A stretch of 64,000 bases of DNA from Steinernema hermaphroditum (Eukaryota > Nematoda > Chromadorea > Rhabditida > Steinernematidae): contig CM059624.1 of NCBI GenBank assembly GCA_030435675.1, forward strand, positions 4,178,769-4,242,768. The letters are read 5' to 3'. Below the pieces are notes generated by a model that worked only from the letters and a program-made list of their open reading frames with translations, was not told the DNA's origin and made no database searches. Position 1 is the stretch's first letter. Every line of letters begins with the position of its first letter. This document shows positions 23,001 through 35,140 of the stretch, piece after piece. The position numbers and the translations under genes are program-made.

Positions 23001-26000
23001 TCCCTGAAATGTTCCGAACCCTGGAAAGGTCACAAGAGATGCTGGGGATCTCCTCGTTCGGCGTTTCGAACACAACGATGGAGGAGGTGTTCCTGAGGTA
23101 CTTGGAGGCTCTCTCATCGACTAATCATCTGAATCCAGGGTGAATGAAATGGCCAACGAGCGGGTGGTGGACGACGCGGATCTGAACGTGATTGCCGAGG
23201 ATGTGAATTTCGACGATCTGAGAGTAGAAAGGCGACTCACGGGCGGCGCCCTCTACTTGCAGCACGCGAACGCGATGTTTAGGAAACGATGCATCTACTT
23301 CCTCCGTCGGTGGACTCAATTCATTCCGCAACTTCTCCTCCCGGTATGTACAGAAGGAAGGCTCAAAAGAGCCGTGAATTCGAAGGCAACACGATCGTTT
23401 CAGATAATCATCCTGATTCTCCTTGTGTGGGCTTCCTCCACCTCTCCAACGGCGAAGGAGCAGCCTCCTCTCCTGATAACTATGGACACGTATGACCCGG
23501 CTCGAGTTTACGTCTCTGAAGACGAAATGAATCTGAAGAAGTAGGCGAAAGATGGGAGGCGAAGTCACAGCCATTCTGTTCAGATCTGTGGAAGAACTGC
23601 TCAGCGCGCAGAAGCTGCAGCACTCCGTTTCCATCGAAGACTTCTTCTCCATATCCGACACAGTGGAGATCGAAAACGAGAAGGTTGGAGGTGCGTCCTA
23701 GGAGTCCATAAACCACCGTATTCAGCAAGGATCGATGTCATTCGGCCAACACAACCCCCTCGCCTTCGGCCTGGAGAAGACGCATCCCCTAGGGCGTGTG
23801 GCCGTGAACACCACACGCGTCTACTTCAACGCCTACGCCCTCCACTCGTCTCCGCTGGCTGTGAACCTCGGCGATATGCTGATCATGAAGAAGAGCCTCC
23901 GCAAGGATCTCCGCATTCAGGTAGGACATGTCTCCCACTGGCTCGATCCAGGGCGTTCAGGTCGTGAACCATCCCCTCCCGCCGACTTCCGATGACATCA
24001 AGAAGACGGAAAAAGTCGAGGGAAACTCTGCGAACAACACTCAGCAGTACGCCATCATCGTGGCCATGGCGATGGTCGTCTCCGGCTTCTCGAGCTTCTT
24101 GATCAGGGAACGCAAGAAGAAGTCGAAGCACATGCAGATGCTGACCGGTCTCCGGCCCTGGATGTACTGGGGCACCGCCTTCCTTTGGGACTTCGTCTGT
24201 TTCCTGATTCCGATGTTCTGCTTCTTGGCGGTTTACGCGGCGTTTGGAGTTGAGGTACGGTAAGACGAGTAGAGTAAGATTGGTGGTTATCTTAATGGAT
24301 ACGAATCTGTTTGGTCAACTAAAATGTCCACTATCCCCTTTAGAACTACACCGACAGCGCAGCTACCGTGTTCACTCTCATCCTAGTCATGCTTCTCTTC
24401 GCCTGCACGACCATCCCCTTCGTCTACGCCTTCTCGTTCGCTTTCAAATCGGCTCCGAAAGGATACACGATGATAGTCATGTACAACATCATAACCGGTG
24501 AGTGCAAACCTGCAATCCCAGCACACGGGGAGTTCCAGGAATGATTGGAACGATCGCCGTGCCCATCGTGAGGCAAGTGAAGGGCGCTGACACCGCCCGG
24601 ACGTGGCGCATCATCTTCTTGTGGTTCTTTCCGATGTACAACCTGAGCGACTCGTTCGGGGCGATCTACGACAACGAAAGTGGACGACTCGTCTGCAGGC
24701 AGCTGGACTGCGCCAACGAACTCGTCCGCTCAACGGTCAAACAGTGTTGTGGAGAGCAGAAAGGTGTGCAAAGTGCAGGTGACCTTCTATCTCAACCCGT
24801 TCTAGACAGACTCTACATTCCAAGCGTGCTCGACTCGTTCGGTGACAAGGGAATCCTTCTGGGTGTCGTCTTCTTCGTGGTTCAGATATTCCTCTACTGG
24901 ATTCTTCTGATAGCTCTAGAGAACGATTGGGTCAAGAAGCCGAAAGCTCTGAGTCTTCCGTGGAGCAAGAAGGTCCAGCCCGTAGAGATTGGGGTGCCGA
25001 AGGAGGTGGAGGACAGTGACGTACTGAAATCGAAGGAAGAAGTTCGGCTGATGAGGCCAGCAGAGCACAAGATCGTTGTGAAGGAACTGAAGAAGTGGTA
25101 CGGTAGCTTCAACGCGGTGAAGGGAGTCAGTTTCCACGTGGACGAAAGGAACTGCTTCGGCCTGCTAGGTGCGTGGCTCGCACCTCGCCGTCATCCCTTC
25201 CTCGTTTAGGCGTGAACGGAGCAGGCAAAACGTCGACGTTCCAGATGCTCACGGGCGAGAATCCCGTCTCGGAAGGAGACGCTTTCGTCGACGGCTACAG
25301 TATCCGAACGGAGTGGCGCCAGGCCGGCGCCCACGTCGGTTACTGTCCCCAATACGACGCGATCATTAAGGAGATGAGCGGCGAGGAAACGCTCTTCCTG
25401 TTCGCCCGTCTGAGGGGGATGCCGGAGGCGGAGATCCCGAGGATCGTCGACGCCGTCATACGCGCCATCGGCATCGGCATCTACGCTAGGAGACAGATCA
25501 AAACCTACAGGTTGGTCGTGAGGCGCCTTTCGAAGAAAATACGGTGTTCAGCGGAGGAAACAAGAGACGACTGAGTCTTGGCATAGCCCTGGTGGGGATG
25601 CCGGACGTGCTTCTTCTTGACGAACCGACCACGGGCGTCGACCCTAGGGCCAGAAGGATCATCTGGAACGTTCTCTCCAGGGTGCGCAGACATGGCACGG
25701 CCATAGTTCTCACTTCCCACAGCATGGAGGAGTGCGAGGCACTCTGCACCTCCTTGGCCATTATGGTCTACGGTCACTTCCGGTGTTTCGGCTCTGTGCA
25801 ACACCTCAAGCACCGATACGGCTCCGGCTACACTCTCCTTGTCCGTCTGAAGGACAAGAAGCACTCTCAGGCGCTGAAAGAGGCGATCCGGGAGCACTTC
25901 CCCGGATCCGTTCTCAAGGAGGAGCACCTTCTTCAGCTCAACTTCGAACTGAAGCGACGCGATGAGACGAGCTGGTCCTCGCTGTTCGCGAAAATGGAGC

Positions 26001-26143
26001 GATTGGTGGATCCTGCGGGCATCGAGGACTACTCGCTCTCGCAAACCACCCTCGAACAGGTCTCTCCTAAGTGCTGATGGTATTTTAAACCATGCTTGTT
26101 TTAGGTCTTTTTGGAATTCACGCGAGAAGCTGTTGTTGAATAA
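20003..26143 (+). CDS. ABCA-subfamily full ABC transporter (CED-7/ABT-like)
   Basis: About 18 exons with introns mostly near 45 bases, giving roughly 1,700 residues in the order TMD1-NBD1-TMD2-NBD2. Exon 1 begins LAQLRLLLWKNLLTQLRSPW, the usual ABCA N-terminal helix. NBD1 has Walker A GHNGAGKST, the signature LSGGQKRKLSLA and Walker B VVMLDEPTSGMDP, then STHFMEEADILGDRIAI. NBD2 has Walker A GVNGAGKTS, a split signature YSGGNKRRLSLG and Walker B VLLLDEPTTGVDP. Both sites look catalytically competent. The last exon (from 26106) ends VFLEFTREAVVE. Family members move lipids across membranes; C. elegans CED-7 acts in corpse engulfment. Which ABCA orthologue this is cannot be decided here. The start at 20003 is the first ATG that gives this helix; upstream exons are possible. 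Confidence 0.93.
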
Positions 26144-27645
26144 CTGATGTGATCTCGGAATAAATGTTGTGATCTGTCCAGAAAAGAGTCACTTCGCAAC
26201 ATATGGCGACTTTTAGCCACCCGGTTTTATTCGGCTTCTCCTGCCTTCACAGGAATATGAATTGGTTATCGAGGACTAATTGTCCTTCACAGTTTCTGCA
26301 GAGCGGCATCCGGAGTACAAAAATGAACATCACTTCCCGTGCACGCACTAAATTTCGAAAATTGTCATCTTAATCGGGTCGCAATCAACCAGGGAATATC
26401 AATTTTCTGTTTGATTTCTAAGATTAGCGTGCTATGTACGTTAAAACTATCCAAAACTACAGATGATTTGTGATTTCCCATTGTAAAATCGAAGTTCACA
26501 CGCGTCGCTGGCTTGGCGCGTTCCCAAGATGGCGTGACGGGACCACATCACCAAAAGGTCTCCCATAGAAGTGTCATTTTCTATCTTGTGGATTGATGAG
26601 CTGAGCTGTCAAAAATCAAGGATTCTCTCCTTTAGAATTGAAATTGTGTCGAAACGGGCTCTTGCAACGAAGACCATGAATATTGCTGAACGCCCTCGAT
26701 AGCTTCTACTTTTCGGACTGAACGGTAGAAGTTTCCGATTCGATACGTTTGAATTGTCATCACTTCCCTCGTTCGGGTCAGCTTCGAATCGACCGGAGTT
26801 ACGTCAAGATTTCGCCGATTTTCGTGGTTTTTGAGGAATTAAAGTATTGCGCGGACTGCTTGTTGTTCAGAGGTGATAAACTGTGCATCTGTGCTGAAGG
26901 TTTTGCAGACCTGAAAGCTCTGAGTGTTCGTGTTGAGGCAGAGAGCTGTTGGAAGAACGACCGATTCCATGCCTGGGATTGTCCAGAATGTACAGACGTT
27001 TGTCTCTAGTGTGCTGGGTCGGGAAATTTCAGGCAGAATTTCTGTGACGCTATTCTCACCAAGTCTGTTAGATCCAGTGCAGTCTGTCTGTTAATCATTG
27101 TCTACGTCTATCGAATCATTTTTGAACAGGCATGCTGCATGCAAGTGACATTCCAAGCTGTCTAGACTCTGCACTTCTACTGTGACAGTTCATTGCAGCT
27201 GTCTCGATGTGACTCTGACAGTCATTCCTGGGTGGTGCGCGCGAGGTGAGTCGGTTTGGTGCGCAGAGAACTGCAACTCCCTGGACGACGGCATCAATCC
27301 GGCCGAGCAAGGGGTGTCGGTTCAAATTGAACTTTTCGAGCCGCGCTTCGGTTGTCGCTTTGTTGAATCCCCAATTTTTCTGCTCGCTTTTGACTTTGGA
27401 ATTTGTGTGTCTGCGCGGGCTAAGGATACTGTTAAGATGGCCTTCTATCGGTGACGCACTTATTGCTTTTAAAATTTAGTGCTGTTCTAATAGCCGATTT
27501 CGAATTTTTGCAGGTGATTGCGGCTAGCATTCCCCAAAAATCTATGCGATGCGGCAACAATTTTCATCAGGTTTCGCTTTGTTTGCGTGTATTTATTGTC
27601 GTCACAACCGTTTGTTAATTAGTAGTTTTTCAATTTACAGAAATA
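26144..27645. other. Intergenic
   Basis: No supported gene. A frame at 26749-27009 has some Cys pairs (YCADCLL, WDCPECTDVC) but no splice support. A TTTTTCAATTTACAG acceptor at the right end precedes the Rpn7 start. Confidence 0.35.
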
Positions 27646-29014
27646 ATGGCTGACAAAGCATCCCCTGCCGGTAAACCCGCCGTAGAAGAGGTGGAAAAGG
27701 AGGTTATCTCGAAGATCCCGAACCTCGAGATCGCGCAGTTGCGTTTCGCCGTCAATTCAGCCGACATGGACCCCGCAGTAAAAAAGCAGAAATGGATTAT
27801 GCTCATGAAGGTAGTTGCATGCAAATTATATAGTAGTCTGAATTTTGTCGTTTTAGTTTGTTGAAGAATTCGAGATGGGTCCGTTCTACTCGCAAATATG
27901 CACCGAAACCGGAACGGCGGTCGATCAAAAGCTTCTGCAGCAGCTCACCGAGAAGAATAAGAAACGCATTGACGAGATCAACGCCGAAATTGTGGATGCC
28001 GAGGAGAACTTGGGCGAGAGTGAAGTTCGCCAGGCGCACCTACGCAAGTCTGAGTACCTGTGCCAGATCGGTGATAAGGATGCCGCCATCGAAGCCTTTC
28101 GCAAAACCTACGAGAAAACTGTCGGACTCGGTTACCGGATTGACCTCGTCTTCAGTCAGATCCGTTTGGGTCTCTTCTTCCTTGACCACCAGCTGATCAA
28201 CGCCAACATCTCGAAAGCGAAGGATCTCATGGAGCAGGGCGGTGACTGGGAGCGCAAGAACCGCCTCCGATCGTACGAAGGGTTGTACAAGATGTCCATC
28301 CGTGACATGAAGGGCGCTGCGCAGCTGTTTTTGGAAGCCGTCCCTACATTTGGATCTTATGAATTGATGTCCTATGAAGACCTGATTTTCTACACTGTCG
28401 TAACATCTGTTCTCGGTTAGTATTGTCTCGTATTCGAATATTGACCAACCTTTTTCTGTTTCAGCACTCGAGCGCCCTGACCTCCGAACCAAAGTCATTC
28501 GGTGCAACGAAATTCAGGAGCAGCTCACCGGTGGTGGCGAAAAGGGCCAGCTGATCCCAGTCAAGCAATACCTTGAAGCCTTCTACAACTGCCAATACGA
28601 CCAGTTCTTCATCCAACTCGCTCAACTCGAAATGGACCGCCTCAAGTTCGACCGCTACTTGGCACCGCATTACAACTATTACTCCCGTGCCATGCGCCTG
28701 AAGGCCTACCAGCAGTTCCTCACGCCGTACAAGACGGTCCGTCTCGACATGATGGCTAAAGATTTCGGAGTCAGCAAGGAGTACGTCGACCGTGAATTGC
28801 ACGGACTGATCGCAGCTGGAACGCTGCACTGCAGAATCGACGCCGTCCGTGGTGTGATTGAAATGAACCACCCCGATAGCAAGAATCATTTGTACAAGAC
28901 GGTTATCAAGTAAGCTAGTACTGTCACACACTCGAAAATTAGTTGTTCGCTTTCAGGGACGGCGACATCCTACTCAATCGTATTCAGAAGTTGGCCCGTG
29001 TCATCAACGCCTGA
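27646..29014 (+). CDS. rpn-7: 26S proteasome regulatory subunit Rpn7 (PSMD6)
   Basis: Exons 27646-27810, 27857-28415, 28465-28909 and 28957-29014 total 1227 bases, 408 residues, slightly longer than the human protein (about 389). The N-terminus carries an Asp/Glu/Lys-rich stretch, then the Rpn7 helical repeat region (QIGDKDAAIEAFRKTYEKT, YRIDLVFSQIRLGLFF, GGDWERKNRLRSYEGLY). A C-terminal PCI domain follows (PYKTVRLDMMAKDFGVS, then DAVRGVIEMNHPDSKN). It ends ILLNRIQKLARVINA, the lid-bundle helix. It belongs to the proteasome lid, in nucleus and cytosol. An acceptor (CAATTTACAG) five bases before the ATG implies spliced-leader addition. An essential housekeeping gene with strong family match. 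Confidence 0.97.
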
Positions 29015-29221
29015 GCGATTGTTTTTCTTTTGACTCTATGTAACGTGATAATTATTTATGATAAAGTCTGTGTACAGTTATGTCTTGATGATTTTGCGAT
29101 ATGAAGTCCAGCCCGAAACTTCGGAAAAGCATTGTTCCTGGATCGGTCGGCATTTTCCTGAACCGAAGCGGCTCAGCATATTCTGTTTCCCAAACTTTCC
29201 CAAACAAACAGTCAGATTCGC

Positions 29222-29310
29222 TTCGTCATCGCTTCTACGATACCGTCTTGTGGTATCTCAGCACTGGACAAGTGGAGAACGCCAAGTATTAGGAAGTGTT
29301 TGACTGGAAA
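29222..29310 (+). pseudogene. F-box-like gene fragment (N-terminal piece)
   Basis: The sequence encodes HRFYDTVLWYLSTGQVENAKY and then a stop, matching residues 6-26 of the intact F-box-like gene at 11049-11936. Nothing downstream continues the homology before the methyltransferase gene. A hairpin motif (29360-29381) follows, as it also does after the other broken copy near 33.3 kb. Confidence 0.6.
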
Positions 29311-29359
29311 AAGTCGTAAGTAGTAAGCTCGTCATTTTTTGTTGCCGAAACTACGGTGA

Positions 29360-29381
29360 TGGGAAACCGACCGATTTCTCA
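29360..29381 (+). repeat. Recurrent hairpin motif, copy 1
   Basis: Stem TGGGAAA/TTTCTCA (one G-U pair) around a loop containing CGACCGA, followed by CAGCATT. Similar hairpins occur at 33287 and 49663. Confidence 0.4.
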
Positions 29382-29533
29382 CAGCATTGTTTGCCGAAAC
29401 CATTGCTATAGACAGGGCTAGAGCGGCCCTCAATCCATCCAATTACAGGAAACGGAATTGAAACAGAAATATGGTAAATAATCTTAATCTTAACTAATCA
29501 AATCACAGAAATACGATATCACAACATAGCCTG

Positions 29534-31852
29534 TTACACACGCTTCTTCCGATCAGGCGGAGACTCTCTGGAAGCAGACTTCTTTTGGGACTTCGCATAT
29601 CCTAGCACGCCGCTACATCCTTCGGCACCACAGTAACAATCTGGCAAAGTTCGAGCGTCCTCAATGATGGCCTCCATCTTGTAATCGAAGGTCAGCTCCT
29701 CGCCTAAGCTATTTCACTGAACGAAAACTCATAAAATGGAACGACGAACCGATGGCGATCTCCTTCTGTGCGAACAACGCAAACCGTATAGTTCCATTGA
29801 CCTGAAATGTAACAAATTCAGTACACTAGTCCATTGGCTGAAGCACTCAAACCTCCACGGGCTTCATTTCACAGTTCGGAGAGCAGCTGTGGTTCACGTA
29901 GCGTATGATGCTGCCGACTTTCTTAGCATCAACGTAGCATCCGTCCATGTCCAGGATGTAGGACCCTTCCTCGTGGTTTCCATCCTTATACGTTTGCTCG
30001 ATGCGGCGCTCTGCTTCCGCTTTGGTGATGATCTCGCCATGATACTCGCCAATGAAAGTTCCCTGAACAGCAAAGTTTCATGTCTTTCCTGCAGAAGCAC
30101 TACTTACAACTGCGATGGTCTCTACGGCGCGTACTCCTTTACCGCACGCCACAGTATCGAACACTTCAATGCCCCCAAATCCTCCCTTCTTGCTGTTCTG
30201 GATGACCTGGTTGAGACAGACGCTGCTCGCCCCACCACAGTCCTGAAACAGAGATAGTAAACCAATTGTTGAACTCATCTACCTTACCTTAGGGCACTCT
30301 CTGCCGTCTTCCCTATTGTCACAACCAGAGCCGGGCGCACACCGCTCCGGCCTATCAGTACTGCACCTGCAGTACTCCTGCTCCTTAGTTCGTTTATATG
30401 AGACAGGAATGATCGTCTTGACAAAGCTCCCATCTTCATTCTGCCGTACGAAGTACTGCAATAAAGCATACGCGATAAACCCTTCATCCACCAAATGATA
30501 TGCCTACATTCAGGTGCTTCACCTTGTTCATTGGTTCCTGCTCCTTTAACGGCTTCTGGTCTTCACGCAGTAACATCCTGCTTTTCGGATCGGCCAGACT
30601 TCTCTGAGCTTCGCGCCATGCTAAAGATGACCGTGGAATATCAATGGAATACACGTTAAGCATACGTTCTTGCAAACTCGCATCGCATCCTTTGCTGTTG
30701 ATACCAGTGATGAAGAAATAGTCTTTTTCGTTCATCTCGACGATTTTCGAGTGCGAAAGGACGCTGTAGGTTTGCTTGCCTTCGTACATCATCCACTTCA
30801 CCAGCACATAGCCTGGATTTCCAAGCCGAGCATCCTTCTTCTTTGCCGGATAGTCGCTGTTCGGCACTGGCACGCATGGATAGTACGTGTACGGAAGGCC
30901 TGTGTTCGTGAAGTACTGAAAATAAAGTGGTCACACTGTGTTCAATAAAAGCTCAGTAACGGCGACGGATGTTTGTGATCGAAAAGACGGTATACCGATG
31001 TTCAAAATGAAACAAATGAGACACTTACCCCCATGCAGTACTGATTCTCCGTGACGAACACAAAGTCACGGCACCATTGACAAGTGAACGCCCACTTATC
31101 AACCAAGTCTTCAGTAATATCTGGGTTCAACTCAGCGCAAGCAAAGTGTACAGATCGTACACACGACCGGCACTTGAGTAAACTTTCCTTGTCCGACTCT
31201 AAAAGTACTCTATGAAGATTGATTTCAAGCAGATCACGAAGTATACCTTGGCATGATGCACAGTGCTTGGTGTGTGGCGCGAAGCGAGGGAATATTCGAT
31301 GCCGAGGGCATATAATCTCCTCGTTTTCATCGAGATCACACCCGGCTGGTATGCATTTTGGATGCCAGGCCAATTCACATTGCGCACAGGAGATGAACTT
31401 GCTCCCTGAAAGCATAGGGAATGTTGAAACATGTCTCAGTCTTAGCCTCGCCCTTCTCTTTGTTAGAATTTCATATCTTCTTTCATGACATTTTTTTTCT
31501 GAACAACGCCTTACCATAAAAAGCCCTGGTCTTCAGACCATTCCCATAGCAGTACGTGCAATAGTGCCTCGAGCAGAGGAACGGTTTTGCCGCCCAATCA
31601 GCCATCTTGGCAGCGTTGAACCCTCCAACTTTGTATGCGTTGTAGCAGACTTCGTGAAAGCTGACATCGCACTTCTTGTCACGGCACTTTGTCAGATTGT
31701 CGCGGTCCTGCTCGCTGCGACAACAGAAGCAGATGTTTGCCCTCTCACCTGAAAATGAGATACATAGAAAAATACGGCGAATATACCAACTCACGCTTTT
31801 CAAATTTTGGGCGACCCTCTTTCGCGGTTACGGCTATCGCCTTACTTGCCAT
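29534..31852 (-). CDS. NSD/MES-4-like histone H3K36 methyltransferase (PHD-AWS-SET)
   Basis: Nine exons (31852-31795, 31748-31515, 31405-31029, 30915-30508, 30455-30288, 30242-30108, 30062-29853, 29801-29750, 29703-29534) total 1812 bases, 603 residues. PHD-type Cys/His clusters come first: ICFCCRSEQD to FHEVCYNAY, then FISCAQCELAWHPKC and CASCQG to CRSCVRSVHFAC. The region around VLVKWMMYEGKQTYSVL resembles a degenerate PWWP. The pre-SET (AWS) cysteines are in EYCRCSTDRPERC. The SET core shows GKGVRAVE, GTFIGEYHGEII, the cofactor/catalytic motif RYVNHSCSPNCE and EELTFDYKME, and a post-SET CYCGAEGCSG. All key residues are intact. A TCCGTTTCAG acceptor lies three bases before the ATG. It is a nuclear chromatin regulator; MES-4 in C. 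elegans maintains germline H3K36 methylation, so the role is by analogy. Confidence 0.92.
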
Positions 31853-32530
31853 GCCCTGAAACGGAAAGGATGAATCGAACGGATCGAGGAAGAACGATAA
31901 AACACGCGCAAACATAAGCCACTACAGACAGAAAGAACTCGCAAATCGGCTGAAAATTTACGAGATACATTTCCACAAAAATCAGAAAACCTAGCGCAGC
32001 ATAGAGATGATTATGGTAGAAAACTTGTCGGGACCGAGAGTTCAATCAAGGTCGCAAGAAGGACAACGTGATTTTGACAATCTTATCACTCGTTCAACGC
32101 CACTCAAACACTTCTACAGAAAGCGTCAGATATATACATCTAAACGAAGAGACTCAAGTATTTCCGAATAGGAGCTACGCTTTTGACAGAAACTTTGTCA
32201 GTGGATGGATAAAGTGGCCACAGTGACCCACCGCTATCTGAAATTTCGACGTGCAAAAATGAAGCATAACTGAATGAGACAGTGTCTGTCAGACATTGCT
32301 CCGTCATTGTGCAATGTCTTGCTCGCTCACTTGCAGACTTTCGACGTTTTTAGCGGTCGTAGAAGGTCAGCATATCTGACTTTCGTGCAGTAATGACCCA
32401 ATGAGACACTCCCATGGCGAAATTCCAAAATGTGAAGAACCTCCTGCATGCTAGTAGTGCGCTACTCATTCTACTCTCTGCTCGATGTTTTTCGCGGTTC
32501 TATTCAATGTTATTTGAGGTTATATTGTTT
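31853..32530. other. Intergenic / promoter region
   Basis: No supported gene upstream of the methyltransferase start. Confidence 0.4.
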
Positions 32531-33165
32531 CAGGGATGACCGTCCAAGCTCGTCGTCGACCGCAAGAAGTTCTTCGACGGGAAAATGCTCGAAACCGATG
32601 AGCAGAAGCTCGACGCCATCAAGTGGAACATTTCTCCTTCGAAGCCTCTCTGACTGAGGTACTCCCAAATCTTCTTTCACTTTCTTCTGCCCATTTATTG
32701 GGGGCAACTGAAGCCCAGGGCCCGCATTCGGGTAGCTTCTACGACGATCTACTTGGATCGCAGCTTCTCCAAGTGATAGCTGCACGGAATTACGGAGACG
32801 AATGTGAAAAGCTTCTCCGAGTGCAGATGCAGTCGCCTCGTCTTGAATCGCTCTACACGGAGGATGGCTCCTGGCCCGACGACGTCAACTCTTATTATCG
32901 AAATTTTATGGAAAACCGAAAATTCAACGATTTGTTTTTATGTTCAAAAGACCCGCGACTCGACCTAAACCTTCTGTCTTCGTTCCTACGATGTTCGGCG
33001 ATCGGGTCGGTGATAAGAACAAAAGAGCAATGATTTTAGTTACTATTCACTTCGAATTGGACAAAACTGCAGAGCTTCATGGAGGAGTTAGGATGGAATG
33101 TGTCAGTGGAATCCGAAATGCAAGAGGTGATGTGTACTGCTTCTTCGCACAGAATGTTTAGGATG
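32531..33165 (+). pseudogene. Chimeric F-box-like pseudogene
   Basis: After a good 3' splice site (TATTGTTTCAG, ending about 32534) the frame reads KLVVDRKKFFDGKMLETDEQ, which is not part of the F-box-like family and which I cannot place. From about 32622 the sequence switches frame and matches residues 95 to about 230 of the intact gene at 11049-11936: HFSFEASLTEVLPNLLSLS, GSFYDDLLGS, LLRVQMQSPRLESL and NSYYRNFMENRK. It then breaks up with stops. This looks like the dead tail of an F-box-like gene joined to an exon of another gene. Confidence 0.55.
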
Positions 33166-34276
33166 GGAAATGGTCCATGGTTAAGCATACATCTGGGTCA
33201 AGGAAATTGCGTGAAACTATGTGTATTTGAGGACTGAGTGAGATCCTCGAAGCCATTTCTTGTCTTTGATGATATGATAAAGTCGCTGGGAAACGACCGA
33301 TTTCCCACAGCATTACTTCACAAATTCATTGTAGTATTTGTCTAGTAGACAGCGGCAGAGGGCTCTCTGTGGGGGATGCATTCTTCTCCTCGTAGATCCA
33401 GAGAGATTTCGATCTTCAAAGATCTTCCAGCGCCGCTATCCCTGGCCACAAGCCCTTTGGTTTGGTTCACTACCTACCCGCTAAAACGCATTTCGAACAG
33501 CTCCGACTCCAACCAATGCTTGTGTCCCAGGAGCGTTTCATGTTGTAAGCAGACTAGTTCACAAAATGCATAAAAGGGAACAATAGACTTCTCTCCAAGT
33601 GGGACTTTCCACTTCATCATCTTATCACGAAGCTTGTCATTGAAGAGGTTTAAAAATCATCGCATTTAAGGTCAAAGTCGGTGAACGGCGAACAAATGAT
33701 CTGTTTTTGGGGTGCCTACAAACTACAGAACCGACGATAAAGGGTCACAAATAAACGCTCCCCTGCACATACATATATTTACCTTCTGCTGTTTTCCTCT
33801 GCTTAACGATTTAGGTAGTCTCTGTTTGGCTGGTTATACATGCGGGTAATCGTGTGTTTTCAACAACCAGTATATAACATCCTTGCAGAACTAATTATGG
33901 GTCGAGTCCGCAGTTTTTCCAATTCTTTACTCGTGGGTGGTGCAGCATATCTGGGAAAATTCCATTGATCGGCGTTCCTTTTGGCGCTAATTGTATAAAT
34001 TAATTGATAAATCGATTCTATCGATGGCTTTCTGTAGGCTTTCTGCAGGCAAGCCAGGGAAACGTTCCTTGATACGGGATGTGTTTTTTTGCAGGATACG
34101 CCTAAGCATTGCTTAATTTTCAGAAGAATTTCATAAACGAATTGTGAGTGATCTTTCGATCCTATCGATTGCTTTCTGCAGGCATAAACATGACGTCCAG
34201 GTGCGACGTCCAGTTACACAAATATGTGGAGCAATAACCATACCCTTTAGTGGTTATTATTCATTACTGACTTTCT
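33166..34276. other. Intergenic
   Basis: Contains the second hairpin motif copy (33287-33307); otherwise no supported gene. Confidence 0.4.
33287..33307 (+). repeat. Recurrent hairpin motif, copy 2
   Basis: Perfect 7-bp stem TGGGAAA/TTTCCCA with loop CGACCGA, followed by CAGCATTA. Confidence 0.45.
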
Positions 34277-34713
34277 TGGCTCTATTATAAAACAGTGTTG
34301 CCGGAATGGCAGGAGCTTTGCTGTTAAGACTACAGGGCTCGCTTTTAAATCAACAGGCATAGTCCTGTTGCCAAGCCTAAGCCAAGCCAGGGTTTGCCGA
34401 AGCCACCGCGACTACAGGGCACGCATAAAATCCACAGACATGAGCCTAAGCCGGAGCCAAACCAAGCCTGGATGTTCGGCTATACGCAAAAATGAATGCA
34501 GTGCTCGCCTGTGGCTCGCTCGCAACTTTAAATACCTAGACGCCCAGATGAAAAAGGTTATCCTGTTCACTCACTTAAATGACTTCTGTCCGTGAAATTT
34601 GGTTGTGTCAATCTAAATTCAGTTCTGTCAATTTTGGTCACTTCTCCCTAACAGAGCCAAAAAAATTCCGGCAACGCTCACGCCATTCCGGCAACTGTTT
34701 GATAATAGAGCCA
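34277..34713. mobile_element. Non-autonomous DNA element with 6-bp target duplication
   Basis: The left end TGGCTCTATTAT with the nearby GCCGGAATGGC is mirrored at the right end (ATAATAGAGCCA, with GCCATTCCGGC). CTTTCT flanks both sides directly (34271-34276 and 34714-34719), a clean 6-bp direct duplication. The 437-base interior has no coding capacity; it holds GCCGGAA-type motifs and degenerate CAAGCCTAAGCC repeats. The superfamily is not identifiable by eye. Confidence 0.65.
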
Positions 34714-34747
34714 CTTTCTTCTGACCTTTTTGTCGAAACCCACTTAA

Positions 34748-35140
34748 GTACAGTACAGATAAGTCAAACTGAAGTCATTATGTCAAGAACAACACCCGGA
34801 TGAATCTACCGATCGCTTTCCACATAAATTAATGAACCAACCAAGGATTCTGGACTAGCGTGAAAGACTCTTCGTGCGAATTAAAGCGGTTTAATGTAGG
34901 CACAGCTCTTAGTTTTCACATTCGTAACCAGAAGTAGGGATCAACCGGTTAATCACCAGTTGAACGGCCGATCCTGATAAATTGATTGACGAATGGATGG
35001 TTACGAATGTGAAAAGTAAGTTTTTCACGCTAGTCCAGAATCTTTGGTTGGTTCATTAATTTATGTGGAAAGCGATCGGTAGATTCATTCAGGTGTTGTT
35101 GTTAACATAATGACCTCAGTTTGACTTATCTGTACTGTAC
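34748..35140. mobile_element. TTAA-flanked hairpin MITE
   Basis: Two arms of about 120 bases (34748-34866 and 35024-35140) are inverted copies at over 90 percent identity by eye, beginning GTACAGTACAGATAAGTC and ending GACTTATCTGTACTGTAC. TTAA lies directly outside both (34744-34747 and 35141-35144). The centre is unique. TTAA duplications are typical of piggyBac-like elements. It has no coding capacity and lies 34 bases from the preceding element. Confidence 0.82.

Noticed and set aside
31842..32045. Hydrophobic minus-strand frame upstream of the methyltransferase
   Set aside because: The ATG at 31852 follows a clear trans-splice acceptor, so the upstream frame is not needed.
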